From NCBI RefSeq assembly GCF_009910365.1, contig NZ_CP036423.1, positions 2,976,001 through 3,040,000 on the forward strand: 64,000 bases of DNA. Direction: 5' to 3'. The notes beneath the pieces are model-generated. The model searched no databases, was not told where the DNA came from, and was given only the letters and a program-made list of their open reading frames with translations. Both the position numbers and the translations under genes were made by a program. Source of the DNA: Aequoribacter fuscus (GTDB lineage: Bacteria > Pseudomonadota > Gammaproteobacteria > Pseudomonadales > Halieaceae). The stretch's first letter is position 1. The number at the start of each line of letters is the position of its first letter. Positions 42,702-50,412 of this stretch are shown piece after piece.

Positions 42702-44168
42702 ATGAGTAGCGAATTACTGCTGCAGTTGGACCCCGATTCCAAAGACAGTTTACAAACACAGATTGTAGCCAAACTGTCTTTGGCGATTGCCAAAGGTACT
42801 ATTCCGCTGAATTCACCCATGCCTTCGTCTCGACATTTGGCGACGCAGCTAGGTGTCGGTCGCAATACCGTAATGCTAGCCTACCAGCGCCTTTTGGATG
42901 ACGGTCTCATTGTGACCCACCCCCGCCGCGGCTACTTTGTAAACCCAGACGTCGAGCGCACTCGCATTCTCGAACGCTACCAGGATATAGAACCCAGTCA
43001 CCACATTGACTGGAACACCCGCTTGGCCGAAAAGCCCTCGCAGTGGCAAGCCTTGCGCAAACCCAAAGATTGGCAGCTCGCACCTTACCCCTTTGTGTAT
43101 GGGCAAATGAGTGCCGATTTGTTCCCGATTCAACCTTGGCGTGAGTGCGCGCGGGATGCAGTCTCGGTGCGAGCGATCAAATCTTGGGCGGTCGATCGCA
43201 TCGATCACGACGAACCACTGTTACTCGAGCAAATTCGTACCCGCTTGCTGCCCAAACGTGGCATTTTTGTCGAAGACCAGGCCATTATGTTAACGGTCGG
43301 CGCTCAGCACGCGCTTTACATGATTGCTGAGCTGTTGTGGCGTAAGGCATCAGTGTCCGTGGGTATCGAGAATCCCGGGTATTCCGATCTACGCCGTTTG
43401 ATCGAGCGCCTAGGTGCGCAAGCAAAACCGCTGGCTGTCGATTCGGATGGACTCATCACTGACGCACAGCTTATTGACTGCGACTACGTATGCGTTACCC
43501 CAAGCCACCAATCGCCCACCACCGTCACGCTACCACACGCGCGGCGGCAAGAGCTGCTGCACAGTGCGTCACAGCATGACTTTGTGGTTATTGAGGACGA
43601 TTACGAGAGTGAATTTAACTTTCACACCCGACCAGAACCCGCGCTCAAAAGTATGGATACTGAGGGGCGAGTCATTTACGTGGGTAGCGTCTCTAAAACC
43701 TTAGCGCCTGGATTGCGTATGGGCTATATCGTAGCCAGCCCCGAGCTCATCGAAGAGCTTCGCGGCCTACGTCGCCTCATGCTCCGACACCCAGCGGCGA
43801 ATAACCAACTCTCGGTGGCCTTGTTCTTGGCGCGAGGTTACCACGACGCCTTAGTGAGCAAGTTATTCAAGATTTATCAGAAACGCCGAGCGTTGCTCGT
43901 GACCTGTTTAGAGCAAGAGCTGCCCGAACTTCAAATTCAAGCATCACTGGGTGGCTCGGCTCTTTGGATTAAAGCTCCCGACTCAATCGACACCGAACAG
44001 CTAGCGCTAAAAGCCAAAGAGCTGGGGGTGATCGTCGAACCCGGTGCCATTCATTTTGCAGAACCCAATCCGCCCAAAAACTTTTTGCGGATGGGCTTTT
44101 CCGCCATTGGTGAAGGTTCAATAGCCGAGGGCGTCATCGCCCTTCGCCGAGCCTACCGAAGCCTGTAA
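42702..44168 (+). CDS. tauR: MocR-family regulator, TauR-like
   Basis: 488-aa regulator with an N-terminal GntR winged HTH (residues about 15-75, including SSRHLATQLGVGRNTVMLAY) fused to a class I aminotransferase-like domain. The PLP lysine equivalent is K332 in VGSVSKTLAPGLRMGYI. TauR of this type activates taurine genes when taurine binds PLP. It lies between tpa and xsc, and matching CTGGC repeats precede both. The tauR assignment is by context and architecture; other MocR proteins would look similar. Confidence 0.8.
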   Translation: MSSELLLQLDPDSKDSLQTQIVAKLSLAIAKGTIPLNSPMPSSRHLATQLGVGRNTVMLAYQRLLDDGLIVTHPRRGYFVNPDVERTRILERYQDIEPSHHIDWNTRLAEKPSQWQALRKPKDWQLAPYPFVYGQMSADLFPIQPWRECARDAVSVRAIKSWAVDRIDHDEPLLLEQIRTRLLPKRGIFVEDQAIMLTVGAQHALYMIAELLWRKASVSVGIENPGYSDLRRLIERLGAQAKPLAVDSDGLITDAQLIDCDYVCVTPSHQSPTTVTLPHARRQELLHSASQHDFVVIEDDYESEFNFHTRPEPALKSMDTEGRVIYVGSVSKTLAPGLRMGYIVASPELIEELRGLRRLMLRHPAANNQLSVALFLARGYHDALVSKLFKIYQKRRALLVTCLEQELPELQIQASLGGSALWIKAPDSIDTEQLALKAKELGVIVEPGAIHFAEPNPPKNFLRMGFSAIGEGSIAEGVIALRRAYRSL

Positions 44169-44172
44169 ACAT

Positions 44173-44206
44173 CTGGCGCAGAGCAAACTCAGCATCTGGC
44201 TCTATT
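44173..44206. promoter_or_regulatory. Putative TauR box pair upstream of xsc (CTGGC direct repeats, 23-bp spacing)
   Basis: CTGGC at 44173-44177 and CTGGCTCTATT at 44196-44206 are direct repeats spaced 23 bp start to start. This is identical to the pair upstream of tpa, including the ten-base CTGGCTCTAT. The site is in the space between mocR and xsc. Confidence 0.6.
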
Positions 44207-44265
44207 AAATCCCGACAAAAAACCCTAGCATTGCGTCTCTTTCATAAATCTAAGGTGAGCAAGCT

Positions 44266-46029
44266 ATGCCTCGTATGACCCCCAGTGAAGCCTTTGTCGA
44301 AACACTCGTCGCCCAAGGCGTCAAAAAGATTTTCGGTATTATGGGTTCAGCCTTCATGGATGCCATGGACATTTTCGCCCCTGCCGGTATCGAGTTAATC
44401 CCCGTCGTGCACGAGCAAGGCGCTGCGCACATGGCTGATGGATACTCGCGCGCAAGCGGACGCCACGGGGTTGTCATTGGCCAAAACGGCCCCGGTATTT
44501 CAAACTGTGTGACCGGTATTGCCGCGGCGTACTGGGCGCATTCACCGGTGGTGATGATCACGCCAGAGGCGGGCACCATGACCATGGGCTTCGGCGGCTT
44601 CCAAGAGTGCCACCAGCTGCCAATGTTCCAAGAATTCACCAAGTACCAAGGCCACGTAAATAACCCCAACCGTATCGCCGAATATACATCTCGCTGCTTT
44701 GATCGCGCCTTGTCAGAGATTGGCCCCACACAGCTCAATATTCCGCGCGATTACTTTTACGGCGATATCAATGTCGAAATTCCACAGCCTATGCGTCTGG
44801 ACCGTGGCCCGGGTGGCGACCAGAGCCTCAATGAAGCCGTAGAACTGCTAAAAACTGCTGAGTTCCCCGTGATTGTATCGGGTGGTGGTGTGGTGATGTC
44901 CGACGGTGTTGAGGAAGTCAAAGCGATTGCAGAGTTCCTGGGCGCACCGGTTGTCAACAGCTACCAGCACAATGACTCATTCCCTGCGAGCCACCCGCTG
45001 TGGTGTGGCCCACTGGGTTACCAAGGTTCGAAAGCCGGCATGAAGCTCATTTCCAGAGCCGATGTTGTGTTGGTGATTGGCTCGCGTCTTGGCCCCTTTG
45101 GCACCCTGCCTCAGCACGGCCTAGACTACTGGCCCAAAGAAGCCAAAATCATTCAAATCGACGCCGACCACAAGATGCTGGGTTTGGTTAAGAAAATTTC
45201 TGTCGGTATTTGCGGTGACGCCAAAGCAGCCTCTGTTGCTCTGACCCAGCGCCTGCAGGGTCAAACATTGGCGTGTCACGCCAATAAAGACACTCGCGCA
45301 GCCGAAATCGCAGCTGAAAAAGCCGCGTGGGAACAAGAGCTAGACGAATGGACGCACGAGCGCGATCCTTACAGCTTAGACGTTATTGCCGAAGCGGAAG
45401 CCGAGGAAGGCAACTGGTTGCACCCCCGCCAAGTACTGCGCGAACTCGAAAAAGCCATGCCCGCAGATGTCATGGTCTCTACCGATATCGGTAATATCAA
45501 CTCCGTGGCACACAGCTACCTGCGTTTTGAGCGCCCACGCAGCTTCTTCGCGCCGATGAGCTTTGGTAACTGCGGTTACGCGCTACCGACGATCATTGGC
45601 GCCAAAGCCGCCTCGCCTGAGCGTCCTGCAGTCGCCTACGCCGGAGACGGTGCCTGGGGCATGAGCATGTCTGAAATCATGACTGCTGTGCGTCACGATA
45701 TCCCTGTCACCGCTGTGGTATTCCACAACCGCGATTGGGGTGCCGAGAAGAAAAACCAAGTCGAGTTCTACAACCGTCGCTTTGTCGCAGCGGAACTGGT
45801 CAGCGAATCATGGGCTGGTATTGCACAGGCTATGGGTGCAGAAGGTGAGCGTGTTGACAGCCTAGACGAAGTGGGTCCCGCACTGCAACGCGCCATCGAT
45901 CGCCAGATGAACGAAGGCAAAACCACCGTCATTGAAGTGATGTGTACACGCGAGTTAGGCGACCCTTTCCGCCGCGATGCCCTGTCAAAACCTGTACGTT
46001 ACCTAGAAAAATACAAAGACTACGTATAA
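44266..46029 (+). CDS. xsc: Sulfoacetaldehyde acetyltransferase
   Basis: 587-aa thiamine-diphosphate enzyme that turns sulfoacetaldehyde plus phosphate into acetyl phosphate and sulfite. It has the ThDP-enzyme three-domain layout. The N-terminal Pyr domain starts TPSEAFVETLVAQGVKKIFG with a Glu region (HEQGAAHMADGY). The PP-domain GDG motif is GDGAWGMSMSEIMT from about residue 459, with the following NRDWGAEKKNQ. Length equals the family norm. AAGGTGAG lies upstream of ATG 44266. TauR-like repeats precede it and a strong terminator follows. Confidence 0.95.
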   Translation: MPRMTPSEAFVETLVAQGVKKIFGIMGSAFMDAMDIFAPAGIELIPVVHEQGAAHMADGYSRASGRHGVVIGQNGPGISNCVTGIAAAYWAHSPVVMITPEAGTMTMGFGGFQECHQLPMFQEFTKYQGHVNNPNRIAEYTSRCFDRALSEIGPTQLNIPRDYFYGDINVEIPQPMRLDRGPGGDQSLNEAVELLKTAEFPVIVSGGGVVMSDGVEEVKAIAEFLGAPVVNSYQHNDSFPASHPLWCGPLGYQGSKAGMKLISRADVVLVIGSRLGPFGTLPQHGLDYWPKEAKIIQIDADHKMLGLVKKISVGICGDAKAASVALTQRLQGQTLACHANKDTRAAEIAAEKAAWEQELDEWTHERDPYSLDVIAEAEAEEGNWLHPRQVLRELEKAMPADVMVSTDIGNINSVAHSYLRFERPRSFFAPMSFGNCGYALPTIIGAKAASPERPAVAYAGDGAWGMSMSEIMTAVRHDIPVTAVVFHNRDWGAEKKNQVEFYNRRFVAAELVSESWAGIAQAMGAEGERVDSLDEVGPALQRAIDRQMNEGKTTVIEVMCTRELGDPFRRDALSKPVRYLEKYKDYV

Positions 46030-46036
46030 GGCCTTT

Positions 46037-46060
46037 AAAGCCCCGCACTCGCGGGGCTTT
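46037..46060 (+). terminator. Rho-independent-type hairpin after xsc
   Basis: AAAGCCCCGC-ACTC-GCGGGGCTTT is a perfect 10-bp GC-rich stem with a 4-nt loop, ending in TTT and followed by GCTTT. It lies 8 bp after the xsc stop, so xsc is probably partly uncoupled from the downstream citrate synthase gene. Confidence 0.8.
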
Positions 46061-46114
46061 GCTTTAACGGCAGCGCGTTGCCAAACTCAATTCTTGCAAA
46101 TAAGAGGTTAGCTT

Positions 46115-47257
46115 GTGACTGATACCGAAGAAAAAATTCGCGTGTTCCGTGGCCTGAAAGGCGTCTATTTCGATCGTTCACCAACCACGCACATCGACGG
46201 CCGCAAAGGCGAACTCCGCTATTGGGGCTATTCCATTCACGATCTGGCAACACACTCGACGTTTGAAGAAACTGCGTATTTGTTACTACACGGCGAGCTA
46301 CCCAGCAGCGCGCAGCTTCGTGCCTTTGATCAAGCCTTGAGAAACGCGCGGTCACTGCCGCCAGCCATTATTGAAATTATTCGAACCGTGGTCGACGGCC
46401 ACCCAATGGATGTGTTGCGCACCGCGGTCTCCGCGCTCGCCGCATTTGACCCACACACTAGCGACAACTCAAGCGAGGCCGTGATGCAAAAGACCCTGCG
46501 TCTGACCTCGCAGGTGCCCATGATCGTTGCAGCACACCACCGGATTCGCCAAGGTTTGGCGCCCATTGAGGCCGACGCCTCGCTCGGGCACGCCGCGCAC
46601 TTTTTATACCAACTGTCAGGCGAGATCCCAAGTGAGGACGCCGCGCGACTGATGGATCTTGATTTTATTTTGCACGCCGAGCACGGATCCAACGCCTCGT
46701 CATTTACTGCCCGTGTAGTCACGGGTACTGACGCCAACTTGCATGCGTCAATCACTGCAGCAATAGCGGCCTTGTCGGGTCCGGCGCATGGCGGTGCAGC
46801 AGAAGACGTAATGCATATGGCCCGAGAAATTGGCGACCCAGCCAACGCCGCAGAGTACGTCAAACGCAAGCGAGCCAATAAAGAAGCGATTATGGGTTTT
46901 GGTCACCGCGTATACCGCGCGGAAGATCCACGAGCGCGCCACTTGCGCGATGGCGTCGAGCGCCTTTCGATTGAAAAAGGCGAGCCCCACTGGAACGATA
47001 TTCTGAAGGCCCTGGTCGAAGCCATGAAGCCCTACTCGCGACTAGGCGTCAACGTTAACGTCGACTTCTACTCGGGCGTAATTTATCACTTAAATGGTAT
47101 CCCCGAAGATTTGTTTGTGCCCATTTTCGCCATTGGTCGCGTGCCCGGCTGGAGTCTTCAGATCATGCAACAAATGGAAAACAACATCCTCATTCGCCCG
47201 CTTCTCGAGTACAACGGTCCCGATTTACGCGAGTATGTTCCGCTAGAGCAACGATAA
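46115..47257 (+). CDS. Citrate synthase
   Basis: 380-aa citrate synthase or 2-methylcitrate synthase-type enzyme. Catalytic motifs are present: SGPAHGGAAEDVM (His), MGFGHRVYRAEDPRARHL (His/Arg) and NVDFYSGVIYHLNGIP (Asp). Start is GTG 46115 with AGAGG upstream. Its position directly between xsc and pta suggests a dedicated route for the acetyl units from sulfonate into the TCA cycle. The short length points to the bacterial type II-like dimeric group. A 2-methylcitrate role cannot be excluded. Confidence 0.9.
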   Translation: MTDTEEKIRVFRGLKGVYFDRSPTTHIDGRKGELRYWGYSIHDLATHSTFEETAYLLLHGELPSSAQLRAFDQALRNARSLPPAIIEIIRTVVDGHPMDVLRTAVSALAAFDPHTSDNSSEAVMQKTLRLTSQVPMIVAAHHRIRQGLAPIEADASLGHAAHFLYQLSGEIPSEDAARLMDLDFILHAEHGSNASSFTARVVTGTDANLHASITAAIAALSGPAHGGAAEDVMHMAREIGDPANAAEYVKRKRANKEAIMGFGHRVYRAEDPRARHLRDGVERLSIEKGEPHWNDILKALVEAMKPYSRLGVNVNVDFYSGVIYHLNGIPEDLFVPIFAIGRVPGWSLQIMQQMENNILIRPLLEYNGPDLREYVPLEQR

Positions 47258-47267
47258 ACGATTCGTC

Positions 47268-48224
47268 ATGAGTGAACTCGACCGTCAACGCGTTATTTTT
47301 GCCGAGGGTGAAGAGCCACGAATCATCGCCGCCGCGACACAGCTGCGCCACGAGCACGGGATCGAATGCCTTCTCGTTGGCGAGACGAACATCATTCGTG
47401 ACGTCGCAATCAGCCAAGGCTTGACCGTGGATGGCCTAAAGTTCGTCTCGCCATCAGACCCACTGCTGTTAGACCAGTGTGCCGAGCACGTGCAAGGGCT
47501 ACGCCAGTTCAAGTCGATCAGCATGGCCGAACGTCTGGTGAAGAAGCCTCTACCTTTCGCAGCGGCTATGGTGGCTATCGGTGAGGCTGACCTCATGGTA
47601 GGTGGCGCAACCAGCCCCACCAAACGCGTTATTGAGGCCGCGGCCATGTGCATGGGCTACGCCAAGGAAGACGGTCTGGCGTCGAGTTACTTTGTCATAG
47701 AGATTCCAAATCGTGCGCAGCGGATGTTGTTTGCCGATTGCGCCGTTAACGTTGACCCCAGCGCCGAGCACCTCGCATCCATTGCTGTCACAACGGCACA
47801 ACAGGCTACAGCCCTACTGGCAGAGCCACCACGTGTTGCCATGTTGTCGTTTTCAACGCAGGGTAGTGCTAGCCATGCCAGTATCGACAAGGTCAAACAT
47901 GCATTAGAACTTGCCCGCGCTATGGACCCAAGCCTCTTGATTGACGGCGAAATGCAAGTGGATACGGCGCTATCAGAGCGCGTCGCCGCCACCAAATGGC
48001 AAGGAGAATCGGCCGTCGCCGGACGCGCCAATGTACTGATATTTCCTTCGCTCGAGGCGGGGAATATCGGCTACAAACTCGTTCAGCAGTTCACCGGAGC
48101 ACGAGCCATCGGACCGATGCTTCAAGGCTTTAAGCACCCAGTGGCAGATCTGTCGCGCGGCGCAACGACCGATGAAATCGTAGAAGTAACGCGTCTGGCG
48201 CTGCAGTCTTCAGCGTCGGGCTAG
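47268..48224 (+). CDS. pta: Phosphate acetyltransferase
   Basis: 318-aa Pta of the short single-domain type. It would convert the acetyl phosphate made by Xsc plus CoA into acetyl-CoA. Family segments are IFAEGEEPRIIAAATQL at the N-terminus, KPLPFAAAMVAIGEADLMVG, and near the end ANVLIFPSLEAGNIGYKLVQ. It begins 10 bp after the citrate synthase stop. It completes the chain Tpa, Xsc, Pta found in taurine degraders. Confidence 0.92.
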   Translation: MSELDRQRVIFAEGEEPRIIAAATQLRHEHGIECLLVGETNIIRDVAISQGLTVDGLKFVSPSDPLLLDQCAEHVQGLRQFKSISMAERLVKKPLPFAAAMVAIGEADLMVGGATSPTKRVIEAAAMCMGYAKEDGLASSYFVIEIPNRAQRMLFADCAVNVDPSAEHLASIAVTTAQQATALLAEPPRVAMLSFSTQGSASHASIDKVKHALELARAMDPSLLIDGEMQVDTALSERVAATKWQGESAVAGRANVLIFPSLEAGNIGYKLVQQFTGARAIGPMLQGFKHPVADLSRGATTDEIVEVTRLALQSSASG

Positions 48225-48276
48225 TCAGTACCCTAAACCAGCCTCAGCACAACGTCGGCGCAGCTCTTTGACAGCG

Positions 48277-48717
48277 CTATTCCGAAGCCAAGTACGCTCG
48301 CCAATCCCCAAACTTACTGACATCCTGAGCGCTGGCATCAACGCAGCCGGCGGCTGCAATAAAACCCCTCACTTCGCGGCCATCCGCTAAGCTCACGGTG
48401 CCCAAACCCAGCGGCGCGGGAATGCCCTGCAAAAAAGAACCCACCGTCTCAATTGGCAAACGCCAAAGCTCGGCGCCAATGGAGGAGCCATTTTCCAAAT
48501 CACCGACCAGCGCCGGACGTTTTACGCCCCCACCCGGAAGCGCAAACAAGCGATAGGTCGGCGCCGTTCTAACCACCTCTAACAAGTATCCACCCCGCTC
48601 TCGCAATTGGGGGTTTAAGGGCAAACCCTCCATGTGCGCCCCGCAGACCAACAGATCGAAATAGCGACTGTCTACAACCGGTTTATCGCGAGCCTCAGTG
48701 ACTGTGCCGACAGTCAA
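48277..48717 (-). CDS. Stand-alone allophanate hydrolase C-terminal domain protein
   Basis: 146-aa protein matching only the last about 120 residues of AtzF-type allophanate hydrolase (gamma-glutamylcyclotransferase-like fold). The segments LLVCGAHMEGLPLNPQLRER, APTYRLFALPGGG and QGIPAPLGLGTVSLADGREV show this, with a final FGDWRAYL. The amidase part is absent and no amidase lies nearby. The only usual in-frame start is TTG 48717; the frame is open to 48757 with no ATG. It may be a decayed remnant or one of the small proteins called allophanate-hydrolase-related. Function unknown. Confidence 0.7.
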   Translation of the reverse strand: MTVGTVTEARDKPVVDSRYFDLLVCGAHMEGLPLNPQLRERGGYLLEVVRTAPTYRLFALPGGGVKRPALVGDLENGSSIGAELWRLPIETVGSFLQGIPAPLGLGTVSLADGREVRGFIAAAGCVDASAQDVSKFGDWRAYLASE

Positions 48718-48800
48718 GCGCCGAGCGTGAGTTTTGCGCCATATTGGTGCGCGAGGTTATGGTAACGACATCGCCTGCGTCAGCTCAAATGAGAGGCACA

Positions 48801-48824
48801 AAAAAGGGGCCTTAGGCCCCTTTA
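48801..48824 (-). terminator. Terminator of the SSS-GH3-GH16 operon
   Basis: On the minus strand AAAGGGGCC-TAA-GGCCCCTTT forms a 9-bp stem followed by a run of six T, just after the SSS transporter stop at 48839. Confidence 0.85.
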
Positions 48825-48838
48825 GCAAGGATTTTGTG

Positions 48839-50395
48839 TTACCACCAAGTAGCGTACAAGGCGGCCAAAATTAGAGTCACCGCCAGTGCAGAAATGTTAA
48901 ACCCTGTTGTCGTCGCAAATTGGATTTCATCCAAATGAATGGCGCCTTCTTGCTCACGATTCTGCAACATCGACACGACAACGGCCAAGCCGGTGGCGAT
49001 CAAGAAAACGAGGCCTACGCGGTCAATGAACGGCAATTCCGGCCACAACATTTTGAAAGCAAAAGACAAGACAACCGAGCCAATTGCAGCCGCTAAAGCG
49101 CCCGCAGCCGTGGTTTTCTTCCAGAACATACCCAACAAGAAAATCACCACGATACCGGGCGTAAAGAAGCCCGTAAATTCTTGGATGTACTGGAAGGCCT
49201 GATCAAATTTACCCAACAGAGGTTCCGCCGCGATCATCGCCAAGATCATGGCAATAACCGCTACCGTTCGACCGACAAAGACGGGGTCTCCTTGCTTGTC
49301 TGCCGGACGAATTGAGGGCATTAAATCCATCGTAAACAGCGTCGATATGCTGTTCGTCATAGACGCCAAAGAAGAGACGATAGCTGCCAGCAAAGCCGCA
49401 AACACTAGGCCTTTAAGACCAGAAGGTAGCAGTGTCATTGCCTGAGGATAAGCCTGATCAGGCGAGCTCAGGTTACTGTCTAGCGCGAACAAGGCGATAC
49501 CGGGCAAGACCACAATCACAGGCATAAGCAGTTTCAAGAAGGCGGCAAACGCGATACCTTTTTGCGCTTCCTGAACACTTTTCGCCGCCAGTGCGCGCTG
49601 GATGATGTATTGGTTAAAGCCCCAATACGAGATATTCATAATCCACATTCCACCGACCAGAACCGACAGACCTGGCAGGGCCATATAGTGCTCATTGTCA
49701 GGAGTGAATATCATATCGAATTTTTCGGGCGCCACACGGGTCAACTCGACAAATCCAGCAACCACACCTTCGCCACCAGACACTTTATCCAGCATCAAGG
49801 CCACGATGATAAGACCACCCAACACCAACAACACAACCTGAATGATGTCAGTAAAAGCGACCGCCTTTAGGCCGCCATACAAAGAATAGGCTAACGCGAA
49901 GACACCCAGAACGATCAAGGCGGTTTGCACCGGCACACCAGCGACCGTATTTAAAGCCAACGAACCCAACCACAACACGGCAGTTAAGTTCACAAACACG
50001 TACACCGCCAACCAGAAAATAGCTAAGACAATGCGCACTCGATGGTCATAGCGCTGCTCCAAGAACTGAGGCATGGTGTAAATGCCGTGCTTCAAGAAAA
50101 TAGGCAGTAAAAATTTACCCACCAAGATCAAGGTGATTGCGGCCATCCATTCGTACGAGGCGATCGCCAACCCCATGGCGTAACCCGAGCCCGACATACC
50201 AATGATTTGCTCCGCCGAAATATTGGCAGCGATCAAGGATGCACCGATAGCCCACCACGGCAGGGACTTCCCCGCTAAGAAGTAATCTTTGGCGTCTTTG
50301 TGGTGACCCGCTTCCTCGCGCGACACCCACTGAGCAAGCACAAACAAGCCCAGTGCGTACGCCACAACAATCGAAATATCCAGTGTAGATAACAT
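48839..50395 (-). CDS. Sodium:solute symporter (SSS/SGLT family)
   Basis: 518-aa transporter with about 13-14 helices. Conserved blocks include SLIAANISAEQIIGMSGSGY, the Na+/sugar signature region with SLYGGLKAVAFTDIIQVVLL, and AALLAAIVSSLASMTNSIST. SGLT-like members take up hexoses. It is the last gene of the operon GH16, GH3, SSS, so glucose or short glucan import fits. AAGGAAA lies before ATG 50395. A strong terminator follows the gene. Confidence 0.9.
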   Translation of the reverse strand: MLSTLDISIVVAYALGLFVLAQWVSREEAGHHKDAKDYFLAGKSLPWWAIGASLIAANISAEQIIGMSGSGYAMGLAIASYEWMAAITLILVGKFLLPIFLKHGIYTMPQFLEQRYDHRVRIVLAIFWLAVYVFVNLTAVLWLGSLALNTVAGVPVQTALIVLGVFALAYSLYGGLKAVAFTDIIQVVLLVLGGLIIVALMLDKVSGGEGVVAGFVELTRVAPEKFDMIFTPDNEHYMALPGLSVLVGGMWIMNISYWGFNQYIIQRALAAKSVQEAQKGIAFAAFLKLLMPVIVVLPGIALFALDSNLSSPDQAYPQAMTLLPSGLKGLVFAALLAAIVSSLASMTNSISTLFTMDLMPSIRPADKQGDPVFVGRTVAVIAMILAMIAAEPLLGKFDQAFQYIQEFTGFFTPGIVVIFLLGMFWKKTTAAGALAAAIGSVVLSFAFKMLWPELPFIDRVGLVFLIATGLAVVVSMLQNREQEGAIHLDEIQFATTTGFNISALAVTLILAALYATWW

Positions 50396-50412
50396 AGCGT
50401 TTCCTTATTTTA

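Noticed and set aside
46330-46878. 182-aa antisense frame in citrate synthase
   Set aside because: Same reason: the plus-strand gene explains the openness.
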